Shown: piece after piece, positions 47,283 through 60,134 of the stretch | Layout of the letters: each line of letters starts with the position of its first letter | Position numbering within the stretch: the first letter of the stretch is position 1 | Assembly: GCA_963514095.1 (NCBI GenBank) | Contig: OY741268.1 | Location: 25,805,657-25,869,656 of the forward strand | Length of the DNA: 64,000 bases | Source of the DNA: Eutrigla gurnardus | Taxonomy: Eukaryota; Chordata; Actinopteri; Perciformes; Triglidae | Direction of reading: 5' to 3' | Notes under the pieces: generated by a model | The model's input: only the letters and a program-made list of their open reading frames with translations | Database searches by the model: none | Told to the model about the DNA's origin: nothing | Program-made: the position numbers and the translations under genes

Positions 47283-47291
47283 GCAACGGCA

Positions 47292-50200
47292 ATGGAAGGG
47301 AAAGGCCCGTACCGCATCTATGATCCAGGTGGGAGTGAGGTCAAGGCCAGGGAGGAGGCCGGAGGAGGAAGCAGCTATCGACAGCTACTGGAGGAGAACA
47401 GCATACTGAGGGAGCGGATGAAGGGACTTAAGAGCTTAGGTAGGTTCCACGAGACACCGTGGTTACCTCAAAGATGCTGCCACCGATGCGGCATTACGCA
47501 TCGCCGTGTGTCCGCCTGAATTCCCATTTAAAATGTACAAACTGCCACGTATCAAATGCGGTGGAATGTAGTAAAACCTGATGATCTTCATTGGTAGTTT
47601 GTCGAAAAGATTGCATAAGATGTGAACGACATGATTGCAGCTTTTGTGACTCAGCAAAGGAGTGCTCCTCGCACGCAATTTCTCGCTGAACTTCAATCGC
47701 ATCACTTTTGATGACTGCTCACGCTGATATATCTAGTATTCACAGTGTTGTTAAGCATGTTTTATCAAGATCAAGTGAAGTACTGCTGGACAGAGACAAG
47801 ATCTCTTGACGCTTGCAGGTGATTTGCTGGAAGAATCTCAGTCAGAGGCGTCAAGGCTTCGGCAGCGAGTGGAGGAACTTGTGAGAGACAACGAGGCCCT
47901 CAAGTCATCCAGCTTCGCCGCCAGTCTGTGTATGGGAGGGCCCATTCAGACGGAGACGCAGAGCAGGCCTCACATACTTGATAGTAAATATCAATCTAAC
48001 TTTGTAGACGTGTTGTCACGTTTGTGGATGATTATTCTGCACAGTGATGTAATCGTACTGGCTGACACCTAACCTTGGTTTTGGTTTGGCTTCAGGTAAA
48101 CACTGTTTACATCCCACTGCAGAGCAGAAGGAGGAGCAGACGAGCTGTTTGAAGACCCTTCAGCCTGAAAAGCCCAATGTAAGTAAATTGTACTATGAGT
48201 GAGAGCTTTTGGAACGGACAGAAACAATCTTGATTGTTGTAGAATTCTGTAATTTGGCTGTATTCGTATAGTGGCAATAAAGTTATATCTGATCTGATAT
48301 GCAGGCCTTATAACAGCCTAGACTATGACATATGGCAGCTCTAAACTGGTGATGTTTATATAATTCCAGTCACTCCACTACTGTGGTGCTACTTACGTTT
48401 TGGTCTTTACAGGAGGCCTCGACGGAGTTTGAGGCTGTGAATGTAGATGGGAAGATTCCAGACGCCTTGACTGTACGTACCTTATTGACTTAAAATCATC
48501 TTTAATTTGATACATTTAATTTATTTAGGCTAATCTTTCCTCTTTTATCACCATTTCCTCAATATTAGGAACATATCCATGTTGCGTGACTCACAAACAT
48601 ACTCAATACTGGTAGCTCCAGCCTGAGTCAGCCCGGGGAAAGTCCAGGATTATTACTGACTAGAATTACACCGCTGATTCATCCACGTGCTTCATCCTAG
48701 GGGATGTGTTAATAGGACACTGGGTCAGGCACACATTTTGTTAAAGCTTATGTTAATGGCTAGCCTGTCGTATTTTAAACTGTTCCTAAATACCGTTTCA
48801 CACATGAAAAGACATGACAATAAGAGAGGTATAAGAGAGGTTTTATTGTTGTTTTTACTTATGTCTCACATGCTACCTTTTTAAATTTCTTTGTTTTACA
48901 TTAGATGTTACATTGTTGGCACTCTGTGGACAGCAAAAGAAGAATTTAATTGTACAGAAAGACACGTTTCTTTCCTGTGCATAGGACAATAAACCCTTTT
49001 TTAATCTTGAATCTAATCACAGGCAACTAAATTTAGATCCAACAGGAAAATCTGGTTTGACTTTTCAGATAAATCAGCTGCTGCTTTTCATAGAAGAAGT
49101 AGCATAATGACTTGCAGTACGATGATCTTTCAGTCTTGAGCTGGTTGAAGTACATTGCACACTGAGTCAACTTGAGAGGAAGGACTGACTGTTTACCTGT
49201 GTGGGTATCTCTCCAGGCCGGGTCAGTGGCAGGAGTAATCCCCGTCCTGCCTCAGGAGAACATCGAGCTAACCAGCCAGCTGAAGAGACTAGAGAGCTCC
49301 TTTAGCATATTTGCAGAGGAGTCTAACCCGAACCAGCTTTTGGCTCATCTTGGTCGCATGGCTGTGGAGTTTCATCATCTTTCCTCTAAGGTCCAAAAGA
49401 ATGAACAGAGAACTTCCCTCCTACAGGTATGCAACACAATGACTGTATGTAAATACATTTCAATCATCAAACAATCATCTTGCTCGTGAGATTTAAGCGG
49501 TTTTTCAAGCGGTGCTTTATAATTGTATTTGAATTAACATCCTAAAGTGGGAGAAGATGTGTGTATACAATCATCTATCGTGATGAATTTCATTGCATTT
49601 TTTAAGAAACTGTATTTATTAACTGTAAACCTATTAACTGTGACTTGTCATACATCTGATAATATCATAAAGGGCTACGTTTTATAGTGAAATATAACAT
49701 ATCTGTTCACAAAAAGAGGAAGCAGTACCAGTGAGAGTGCCACTTCACCACTTGGAACTTCTGAAAACATTACACCCTCATTTTAATATACACACTTTAG
49801 GCTGTATCTGCATTGACTTTGCCTATATTTGTATATCAAATTATATTTTTTTCTTTCCTTCAAGACACGTGTTTTTCATCCGTATTTTCACTCAAAGCAA
49901 AACCCTTTGCATTGTACCATGACGCTAAAGGTGATTTTGGCTCCGTGTGGGCACATAGATATAAAATGTTCCTGTTATTATACATAGTGATTGTAATATT
50001 GTGTATTTTGGTTTCGTAGACTCTCTGTGAGCAGCTCAGACAGGAGAACAACGAGCTTCGGAAGAAAATGGAGGAGGATCATCATATCAGGAATCAAGAC
50101 TTGGAACAGCTGAGGTACTGTTTTTCTTTGTGTTGCTTCTGCAGTATTTTCCCAAGAAATTATATCAAAACTTTGACATCTCATTCCTCAGATCTTCCTT

Positions 50201-53200
50201 TTTTTTTTTCTTATCAAGTTTCTTTCTTATGACCTCATGAACATTGTTAGGATAAGCCCCCCCCCCCCCCCCCCCCCCCACCCTCATTCAATTGGATGAC
50301 AAAACCCCTACACATTTTTTGATTTGTCCAGGATGTTGAAAGTTGACCATGCTTTCACTTTTGAAGGGGAATTACTCCGCTGCTTTCTGTTGGCATCATT
50401 GCACACGGCGGATATCATAGGTTCTTCCCAAAGGACATCCTGAGCCTGTGTGATTTATCCAACAAACTTTGGGAAGGGACCTCCCTATCAAACGCTTGTT
50501 ATCATTTCAGACAGGAGAATCTGAAACTTAAGGAGCTTGTCACGGGAGCCGGAGCAGCAGCAGCAGCAGCAGCAACATCGTCGCCTGCAGCGCCATCTGA
50601 CACCGAAGCTCCAGAGGCCAAAGAGGAGCCGTTGAAGGAGGAATCAGCTGCTGTCAGGCCCAAGATGGAGGCCACCACACCGCAGAAGGTAGTTCAAATT
50701 ACATGATGCAGTTTTACAACTACATCCTGTCAATAAATATGTAATTTACATGCCAAAATCATTTTTTATTTTAAACGTTTCCCTTTTTAAAAAAACATTT
50801 TTACGATTTTTCTCATTAAACGTCAATCTTTCCCACTTAGAGTAAGAATTAGAGTAACGGGGGAATGTTGTGGATTAAGAAATGTTTTGTGTGCCCCCAG
50901 AGTGGAAAAGCTGCAGAGAAAACCCCGACTAAACCTTGTGATGTAGAGGTGTATGAAAAGAAGATCAAGCTTTTGGAGAAGCAAAGAAAGGATGTGAGTA
51001 TTTTTGCTCATATTTCTCATCCTCTTTTGCCATAGGGGAAAGTCTCTGTGTATTTTGTTTCCTATATGCTCAGTGTCATTTGTTTCACTTTCTGGCATTA
51101 CAGGTACTGGAGGTGAACAAGCAGTGGGACATTCAGTGGAACTCCATGAAGTCACAGTTTGAACAGAAGGTACAGTAATGACTTTACAGCTGTTGTGAAG
51201 GATGTGGAAATACATCGCTATGTCCTCGGCTGATAGAGCTGATGGAGGAGAATCAACACCTAATTCTCTCCGAATTCCTCTGAAGAACATTTCTGTCGTT
51301 TCAAAACTCACTTTATAAAAATTAAAACACATCTGTTCATTTTCATAAAATCATGTCATTTCAATCCACTCCACTGAGTATTCTTCTCATTTTTATTTGT
51401 TACATTTTTAGGAAATGCTGTGTTTCTCTTTACATTTAAGGTGAAGCACTTGAATGGATGCATCTACATGTATATTATTGTATAGTATTTTTCCATAAAA
51501 CTGAGCTCATTCTATAAAATATATGTGCTCAGAATGGACAGAGAATATTTTTTCCTTTACCATTAATGTTGACATGCTTTTTGAAACGACAGATGGCAGG
51601 GATTTTGTAATTTCGGAAATATCTTTAAGGAACAGAGTACTCTGGTGTTTGTGTGCATCAGTCGTCAGTGAAGCAGCTGTGTCTGTGTTTTCTATATGCT
51701 TGTCCAGTGGAAAGGTGCAATCTTGCAATAGCTCGCTATCTGAGCATGCTTACCACAAGGACTGTCACACCTCAGTAAGAATTCCCCTCACCTCTCTGGT
51801 ACCCGCCGACTTCCTCTCGCGGTGCAGTCAGAGGGCAGCACAGACACACACATGTACACACTCTCTCACACATACTCACACACCTACGCGTGTGCACACC
51901 CACAGTCATGAAGAGACCTACATTCACACTTTGTCGAGACTGCGACACCATGCAGCCTTGGGTTTAGACCACAGAACCCTAGATATATCCATTTGCGTCA
52001 CTAGGTTCGCTCATATTTTACACAAAAACAGGACTGCGTGTGTTTGCAAAAGTGTCCTCGTTGCTGTGGTTTAGTTTATAATTTCATAACACGCATATCT
52101 AAAGACGCATTTTAACCCATGCAACAACTGAAGTATCTTTACCAGAGAGGTTTTATCACCGAATCCGACTTTTTTGTAAATTGTATGTGATAACTGTTAC
52201 TGGAGTTGATGAATGCTGTCCTCAACTAAATGGTTTACATTGTCCCTCAGATCACAGACCTCAGACAACGGCTGGCTGAGTCCCAGAAGACTGTGCTCGA
52301 GCTGGAGGCGGAGAGGGAGCAGAGGCAGCGGGACTACGACAAGAAGCTGCTGCTGGCCAAGTCCAAGATTGAAAATGTACAGGTGAGAATACAAGGACAC
52401 ACATTTCTGGTCAAATTGGTCGGAACATTGCAAGACCATGACATAAAAGCGCAGGTAAAAATGTAAAAATAGAATACTGTAAGAAAGGTGTTTTGCATGT
52501 GTAATTCAGGGGGAGAAGGAGTGTCTCAACTCTGAAACCACTGAGCTGAAGCAGAAGGTTCGCTACCTGCAAGATCAGCTGCTGCCCCTCAGCAAACAGA
52601 GGGAGTACCAGGAGAAGGAGATCCAACGCCTCAACAGGGTGAGTCTACTTCCATCACTCCTCATTCTGCAGCTCATCCAGAGAGACCTTTAATCATGTGT
52701 AATACCTGTTTTACTTCAGGCTTTAGAGGAGGCCTTAAACCTGCACACCCCGTCATCCTCCCAACAACCACCTGGTCAGGGTAACTTTGCCGATGCAGCC
52801 AATAACCTGAAGAAACAGGAACTTCTCACTCAAATAGCTGTACTAAAAGAACAGGTACAACATGCAACACAACACACACACGGGTCTATTGCAGTTATAC
52901 ATGTTTATCCTCAACTACTTTGAATTATTTTGTACTTCAGGTGAAAATCTTTGAAGAAGACTTCAGAAAAGAGAGGAGTGACAGGGAGCGAATGAATGAG
53001 GAAAAAGAGGACTTGAGGCGACAAGTTGAGAGACTCCAGGGTCAGATTACAAATTTGACCAATCAGGTAAGCTTTGTGACTCTCCTGTATATGTGGCATC
53101 ATAAGGAATGCTTTAGCGTTTTGTTTCCTGCATTGAATCATAATTATATATATATTTTTTTTGTGTGTACAGCTTCATCAGGCACAGAACGAATGTCAGA

Positions 53201-54696
53201 GAGAACGCACGGAGAGATGTAAGCTGGAGAGACTGCAGATGCAGCATCACAAACAGGTACTGGCTGCAGCTCAGGTCTGAGCCTGGCAGTGATGCAGACA
53301 TGTTGACATTTTAAATACGATGCCGTCGGCCTGGTAGGTGATATGTTTGGCCGTGCTGTCGGGTGCATTTTAATCAGAGCCAAGGCATTCACTGAAAGTT
53401 GCTTGATATGCCTTTTGGGACGCAACATGAAGTAGGATATGATTTGTGGTTTTAAAAAGTTGCAGACTAGCGCCCCCTTGTGACACAATGCAGTCATGTA
53501 GTATGTTGACTGTAATCATACTGGAAAGATGAATACTCCAGGACGAGAGCCTCCCTCCAGCTAGATTGTTTGTCAGTGCATTCGGGATCAGCAGCGGGAG
53601 CTTTCACACTCCTTTTGGTGGGAGGCAGCAGCAGAAGGGTCGAAGGTCAGCAGTGGTCCGCGCCATAACGGGGGCCACTTACCCTCGCTGAGTAGCAGCC
53701 GTGTACTGATTGGGGATCACGTGTGTACTTGTGATCCCTCGTAGGGGCAGCAGCAAGAAAGACGTACCTCAGACCCCACGTCAGGCTCAGTGAACGGCCC
53801 GCTGAGCCCTCCCTACTGTGGTCCCTTTGTGCAGGTGGGACCGCAGGGCCTTGAGGGCTGGCCCGTACACTTCCCTCCCCGGATGCCCAATGCAGCAGGC
53901 GCCACAGCCGCCGCAGCCGCCGCCGCACCGCCCCCCGTACGAGACTTCCAGCCTGTTACCCCGGTAAGGGTCCTCCAAGGCCCCTCTGTCTCTGTCTCTG
54001 GAGTGACTCTGGTTCACTGAGGGAACGAGGCTCTTTTCTCTCTCACCTCTACTCCCCTTATCTTTTGGAGGAAACAAGCCGTTGTAATTAGGTCTAAACT
54101 GTAGCTCATCCCAGCCACGCTTACACTCAGTAACCATTGTTAGGTTACGGCAAACACATAAGGGCTGCTGGTTGCTGATGAGTGTGTTTATATATAGATA
54201 TAGATTCCAACAAAGGTGGTGCTTTCTCTTTGGTCAGGGTTTTCCTTGGCAGTCGTCATACCCGCAGCCAAGAGGGGCCAGAGCAGTAGGAGAGAGTTCA
54301 AGACCACCGCCAGAGAATGCAGGTATGCTACAGCAATATTTTATTTAACAATATGTTTTATCATAATCACATTTTGATACTATTGCTGGTGTTGTATTTT
54401 TTTCCTTATTGTAAACAAAATGCCATCAAATGACCGAAACATAACATATGTTGGCAAGGACTTGCATCCAAATACCCGTCAACTCATGAGATTACATCAC
54501 TTAGCGGCTAAAAGTTGACTCTATTCGTGGAACGTGCGTGGAAGCACAGTTTGTGACTGTAAAGATAATGCAGTCGTGTTCCTGTTGTGCGTCTGCAGAC
54601 CAGTCGGCGGCGGCGGCGGCGGCAGCAGCTACAGCAGCTACAGCAGCAGGATTTGGAAAAAGGGAGCGACAGAACATTGACCCTGGAAAGCACTAA
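47292..54696 (+). CDS. tnip1: TNFAIP3-interacting protein 1 (ABIN-1)
   Basis: 17 coding exons: 47292-47439, 47819-47983, 48096-48178, 48413-48472, 49217-49426, 50020-50114, 50511-50688, 50901-50993, 51104-51169, 52251-52382, 52510-52638, 52720-52854, 52941-53066, 53173-53256, 53745-53963, 54238-54322, 54599-54696. They give 701 aa (human 636), phases consistent. Function (family): cytosolic adaptor that binds A20 and ubiquitin chains and restrains NF-kB and cell-death signalling. Seen: the N-terminal MEGKGPYRIYDPGGS is nearly identical to human. Heptad-rich coiled coils cover residues 20-80 and 230-565. An A20-binding-like block, LEKQRKDVLEVNKQWD, is near 336-351. The UBAN ubiquitin-binding core DFRKERSDRERMNEEKE is near 505-521. 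The proline-rich C-terminus is less conserved and carries alanine tracts. The third exon's donor (A|GTAAAT) is weaker than the rest, so that junction is less certain. Confidence 0.93.
48240..48300 (+). repeat. Possible LINE (L2-like) 3' tail
   Basis: GGCAATAAAGTTATATCTGATCTGAT ends with a short direct repeat, the shape of teleost L2/CR1 3' ends. Weak. Confidence 0.35.
48900..49015 (+). repeat. Possible LINE (L2-like) 3' fragment
   Basis: A run reading AATTTAATTGTACAG followed by a GACAATAAAC-type tail and TTGAATCTAATC resembles the 3' ends of teleost L2-like LINEs. It lies in a tnip1 intron. Weak. Confidence 0.35.
50259..50279 (+). repeat. Poly-C run, about 21 bases
   Basis: Homopolymer in the tnip1 intron between exons ending 50114 and starting 50511. 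Its length may be unreliable in assembly. Confidence 0.95.
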
Positions 54697-56300
54697 AGCA
54701 TCACCGTACCCACCAAATGGAGTCTGGGTAGTAGCATGAAATCAGTTTGTTTTTGAGTTGACAAGGTGTGATTTGATCTATAATTTTCCTACTGAACTGT
54801 AGATATCCTATTGTAATGTTGTTTATACTTGCGTTTTATAAGGCTATTTGTGAAACACTTCGCTATTCTGAATATATACATGAAATATTATTTAGATTTT
54901 TTTATCAGGAACTGAAGTCATTTGGAATAATTGACATTGTTCTTTTTTTCCAGAAAATATACCTATGTGCTTGTATCTCTGCAAATATGTCACGACTTGA
55001 CACTTGGTTTGTTACTTGTAGGGTTACAGGAAGCCATTCCCCAATACGACTAAGACAACGTATACTCATTCCAACAATGGATGACTATATCGGTACATTG
55101 AATCATAGAATTTGCAATGTGAATGTTGATTGATTTTATGAAGATTCCTTCAGTACCATCGATGTTATAGAAATGTCCCATGCGTGTAACTGTTCAAAAA
55201 GTGGTTGTTGAAATACAAAAATTTTGGGAAATGAATTTTGATGGTATCATACCAAAAACATGATTGTGATTATTGATAATTTATTTATAACCTGCTGTTT
55301 TGATAGTTGCATTGACTAAGTGTAAATCATTGTCTTTAGTAATGCTGTTCTTTCTATGTTGTTAGTGTAATCCCAATATATTGTAGCTATTGTATGTTTG
55401 TATCAGACACAATACACAATGCACAGTACATACACAGCCTTGTTTTTCCCCATGACAATGGACCTAATCTCATTAAACACAACACTTCTACTTGACCACA
55501 ATTGATTTGATGATTTGACCACTCATTCTGATATTCATACTCATCTTACAGCATCCTGTACTACAGTTAAACCCCGACATACAGTATCTAGAAGTAACAT
55601 CAAAACCTTAAAGCGGCGGTGACGGCCGTCTTCCTCTTTGTACGTTAATTTATTCAATCAGTGCAATTGCTGAAAAAATGTAAAAATGCTGTTCGAACAG
55701 CAGAAAGGGGAGTATTTTTAATCTAGTGTCCTCAGAGGAAAACCTTCCCGGGACGTCCAGCTTTGTCCACTTCAACAACCTGTGACGGGCTGTGACACAA
55801 AGATCCCTGATAAGATAATCTGATTTTTAAAAAAGGAAGACCCGATCTCAAATCTAACCTCCACTTAAAAATCCTGAGTAAAGAGCTTCAAAACGTGTGC
55901 AGGTGAATAGGAAAAGGCTCCATGATATCAAACAGGTTAAGTTACAGGGAACAAAGTCCTGATGGGTGAGAGCTGAAATGAGACATTAGAAGAATCGCAC
56001 TTTCAAAGGTATGCTGTAATTACTGGCAGTTGTATTTTCTTGGCTTGTAGCCCTTTTTCTTTTTCTTTTTTGCTGTAGGCAAAAGCACATGTGAGACTTT
56101 TTGTATTTGACTGGCTTAATAAATCTATTCTAAATGTCTATTAACATCTAAAGCTACTTATTCATGTTCATACTTTTTCCCATTTTTTTTTTTATTGCAC
56201 CACCACAAATTAATCCAAATCATGTTCACCTTTCACACGACATGACACCCACAAAATATCAGGTTTAAAAAACGAGCCTGCACATGAGCGTGATATTCTC
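54697..56300. other. tnip1 3' UTR and the convergent tnip1-gpx3 gap
   Basis: AT-rich non-coding sequence. The gap between the probable poly(A) signals (55472 on + and 56311 on -) is about 0.8 kb. No further gene seen. Confidence 0.55.
55472..55477 (+). promoter_or_regulatory. Likely tnip1 poly(A) signal
   Basis: ATTAAA lies at the end of an AT-rich region of about 780 bases after the tnip1 stop. Other weaker hexamers exist, so the true end is unproven. Confidence 0.4.
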
Positions 56301-56305
56301 TGTGA

Positions 56306-56311
56306 TTTATT
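56306..56311 (-). promoter_or_regulatory. gpx3 poly(A) signal
   Basis: A minus-strand AATAAA, about 280 bases after the gpx3 stop and 125 bases after the SECIS. Confidence 0.6.
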
Positions 56312-56434
56312 GGAAGTAAATACCATTTAGACTTTAATGGCTAACTGGTCCTGAGAGCGGAGGGGAAAGTGACATGATGCTGTGGGATTTGCAGACCAGC
56401 CCGAATGCACTGAAGAGCTGGCCTGAGTCCCAGA

Positions 56435-56481
56435 CTCGGAAGAGGCCCCACAGAGTTCCTGTTTTCGAGCCTCCTCTTCAT
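56435..56481 (-). promoter_or_regulatory. gpx3: SECIS element (form 2) in the gpx3 3' UTR
   Basis: On the minus strand, ATGA (56478-56481) is followed by a 9-position stem (AGAGGAGGC with GCCTCTTCC; one G-U and one A-C). The opposing CGAG (56435-56438) supplies the tandem G-A/A-G quartet. After the stem comes TCGAAAA, putting the unpaired adenines about 12 bases from the quartet. An ACAG...CTGT mini-stem with loop GAACT sits on top, the form 2 shape. It lies about 105 bases past the stop. In the selenoprotein family this RNA element recruits SBP2 and eEFSec to decode UGA as selenocysteine. Confidence 0.85.
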
Positions 56482-56587
56482 TGAGCATGCCACCTTCCAT
56501 GTGTCAGAATCTGTTACCATTAAGTCTTGTACACTCTACTTTAGGGTCTACTTGTCCTGCGCGTCTCATTACAGCTACTTCATCAGA

Positions 56588-58875
56588 TTAGTTGAACACC
56601 TCCTGCGTTAACTGCTGCAGGAGGTGTTTGCGGATGTCGGCTTTGACCACGGAAACGGCGACCCTCGGGTGCCACCTCATCACCGGCTTCCCGTCCGGTC
56701 CCACCAGGAACTTCTCAAAGTTCCACTTGATGTCGCTGAGCTTCATGGGGGACCAGAACATTCTGGCGGGGTCACCCAAGAGGTCACCCACGGGGGGGCA
56801 AGTGCTCTGCACGGGAGAGAAAGCACGGTGTCGCCAAGAGATAAAGTCTCTGCAGTCGAGTAACAACTTTGAGGTAAATTAATCATTAATTGTCAAAGTA
56901 GCAATGCCGATAATGTTAAATATTACATAAAACCTTGTGAGAATGTTCTAAAATCATGTTCAAAGAGCTATTAATAGTCTAATGTGTAATTATCTGAAGA
57001 GTTTGGCATACAAACCATAAACCAGCTGCCTCTTTTTGACACAACTTACCTTGAGGAAAGTGAAAACTGGTTGCTCGTCCTTTCCGTTCACGTCGCCTTT
57101 CTCAAACAACAGGAAGTTTGGAACAAATCCATTGCCTGGTCTGACATGCCTGGAATCCAGAGAGAGAGGGCAGCTTATCAGTGGACGTGTCTCTGAGTAC
57201 TTTGTTGCTTGGCAGCCTGGATTCCCTACATGCTGAGGAGAAAAAAAACCCTGTACTACGATGGCTTTGCTATAGATTTAAGGAACCTGAGACGGGATTT
57301 CTATGCGTGTCTGAAAGGGGAGAAGCCGGTCTTATTGCCAAAAGATGCTTTACCACCCAATTAAATGAAGCTTTGCTGATTGACAGGATTCCCAATATTG
57401 CACATTCCTCTCTACATCCAGCGTTGAAGCTTCTTCTGTTACAGAACATTACAATATACATACTGTGTGAAGCTTGTGACTCAGATTGAGGGTGCCGTCA
57501 TGAAATAACACACTGCTTTAATCTCACCGCTTAACCGTTTTCATTCACTGAGTTGTGTGGTTGAGCCGATATTTAATTTTTTACATTTAATGAGAAAACT
57601 TTCTCACTTTAAACCTGGCAGGATTTCATGTTTTTGCCCTGGTTCTTGTTTCCCAAATTGGTTGCAGGGAAAGCCAAGAATGGTAAGGCCGAGAGATTTC
57701 ATCTCCTGGTGTAGTGCATTCAGTTCTGATGAAGGAAAAAGAAAAAAAGTTAAATAATGTAAAAAAATACAAATAAATATACCGGTATATATTTTATGGT
57801 TCTTACCCACATACTGGAAGGTTAACCCTCAGTACGTGGCCACGTTGATGACGAGGACATTCTTCCCCTTGTAGTCACGGAGGTTCACAGTGTGACTCTC
57901 GTTTAGAGTCTTTGCCTGGTAGTTGTAGATTGTGCCATCAGTGGATCCACAGCGCTGGGGAGTACATAAAAATGTCAAAGCAAGGTTTATTTGTTTTGAC
58001 TGGACAGCAGCCCACAAAATCCCCAGAATTTCTTCATCGTAGTATTTAAAAAAAACAAAAAAAAACAACAAAAAACAAACATTTATTTTATGTGGACTTA
58101 TTTCTACAACTTTCCAGCCATTGCAGGCCTTGACATGAATTTGACCTTTCACTTGCTAAAACAATGTTTGATTATGGTGGGTGTGTTTTGTAACATTTCA
58201 GTCACCCACTCCTTTTTAATGATTAGTTTCATCCAAGTCATTTTCTTTATAGATATATATATAATATTATATTTTTCTAATTATATTTATTCATGAACAA
58301 ATGCTCTTTTGTGAGAAATCTCGTAAAGGGTCCTGTATTTATCAACAGTCACTATTGGGTCTGTGTGACCCAGCCAATCCCTAGTGCAAATATTGGAGGC
58401 TCGACCGCAAACATCCTGACGCCATAATCAAATAAACACGTTGTAACAGCTGCCACACTTTCACCTTCCTACCTCAAAAACACGTTACCTGACGCCTGTC
58501 CAGCTAAAAACACGAGACCAGCATTCACCATAACTTACCAAACATTAAAAAAAAAATGTGGATCACATCAAATATGACAAAATATGACATAATGTTTACA
58601 TAACAAATATCACTTTCTCTTCAGAATACATTATGATGAAGATATGCGCAGGTGTGTTAGAAAACACAGTGATGTCATCTGTTTCTCAGTGTCTAATCTG
58701 TATATCATATATATTTATATTCTATTATATATACATAGTATATATTATATATCTACAGATACTGTGAACGTGTTGCGCATCACTCCATCTCCAGGTGGCC
58801 TACCTGTGTGAGCGGGGTTTCGGCGGCGCTGGGTCGCAGCAGACCGAGCAGCAGCAGGGACACGAAGGGCCGCAT
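56588..58875 (-). CDS. gpx3: Glutathione peroxidase 3 (plasma selenoprotein)
   Basis: Five coding exons right to left: 58804-58875, 57807-57954, 57608-57725, 57050-57149, 56588-56806. Total 657 bases, 218 aa, phases consistent when the in-frame TGA at 57829-57831 is read as selenocysteine (residue 66). Function (family): an extracellular enzyme that reduces H2O2 and lipid hydroperoxides with glutathione or thioredoxin. Seen: a signal peptide (MRPFVSLLLLGLL...), the active site NVATYUGLT, GFPCNQFGKQEPG with catalytic Gln100, and WNFEKFLVGPDG with Trp174 and Asn175, completing the Sec/Gln/Trp/Asn tetrad. There is one NES sequon. The order tnip1-gpx3-dctn4 and the signal peptide point to GPX3 rather than GPX1 or GPX2. 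A SECIS lies in the 3' UTR. Any gene caller that treats TGA as stop will truncate this gene. Confidence 0.96.
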
Positions 58876-59255
58876 CCTTCTCCGACGCGATGACCGCTCA
58901 CTGTGAGCGTCTGTCCGCTTCTGCCTTCAGATACACTGACTCGTCACAGCTGGCTCCGATGACGCCCTCTGCTGAACTCGCGGCGTAACACACAGCCATA
59001 AAAACCTGTGAATGAATGACTGCCTTTTTTTTTTTATAGGTAGCAGTAGATGGAAAGTTAGTACTCGTTCATATGACGAGGAGACGCTGTTTGAAAGCTC
59101 TTTAAGAGGCAATTATTATTTCTAATGTAGGGCTAATAATTATTTTGTTGTAAATAGCCTCACTAACTCATGTTCACCATTAGCATTCACTTCCCCCAAT
59201 TAAGACAATCTGCCAAAAAAAAAACAAAACAAAACAAATAAAGCAGCCACAGACT

Positions 59256-59365
<110 letters not shown>

Positions 59366-59795
59366 CTGAGCATACCTGGTGCTTAATCTACTATGAGGAT
59401 TCATAAACAGACTACAGGGAGGAAAATACAGCCTAATATATTAATGAATAAAACACTAGATTGAATCGCAGTGAATACAAGATGATCAATGTCACCTCTC
59501 TTGAAAAGAGGAGAAATACTGTAGGTTTAGTTTTTTTTAATCATGGGCCATTTCTCCTCTCTGGGATCAGCTGTTGCCATGGTGAGCTGGTACCTGGCCA
59601 TATGCCCCATGAGTGTCTGACAGGCCTATTTCCAGTCCTTTTAGAGGACCCCATTGACTATATTTTACACAGTGTTCAGATTAGATCTGTCCCACAAAGC
59701 CACATAGATAGAGTTAGAAAGCCATAATAGATTTGTGAATGTGTTCAATCTCCTTCAAATATTAGTTTTATTTCAATAACTATCTAGTTTAATAA

Positions 59796-59796
59796 C

Positions 59797-59872
<76 letters not shown>

Positions 59873-59884
59873 GTAATAATAATA
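59796..59884. repeat. (AAT)n microsatellite
   Basis: AAT triplets over about 89 bp with one TAG interruption. Confidence 0.97.
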
Positions 59885-60134
59885 CATATTATAATGTATT
59901 TACTTGGATTGGCAAACATTATGATAAAAAAAAATATATATAAAAAAGATGTCGCAGTCTTTTCATGCAAAATGTGTCTGGCACGCCATCAGTTATATTG
60001 TGGAGCTGGCAGTTCCAATGTTGACCACACGAGGTCGACATTGAGCGACCCCCTGAAAAGCCAGACAACCGGCGGTGACATCAGTACGAGCAGTGCAGTC
60101 AGTGAGCCCACCGTTTCGGCTGCGCTGCCCAGAG

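Noticed and set aside
53787..54137. 116-codon minus-strand frame
   Set aside because: It is the shadow of the GC-rich tnip1 exon at 53745-53963. The plus-strand reading is supported by splice sites and frame.
57829..57831. In-frame TGA in gpx3 as a disabling mutation
   Set aside because: It sits exactly at the selenocysteine position of the active site, and a SECIS is present, so it is recoded.
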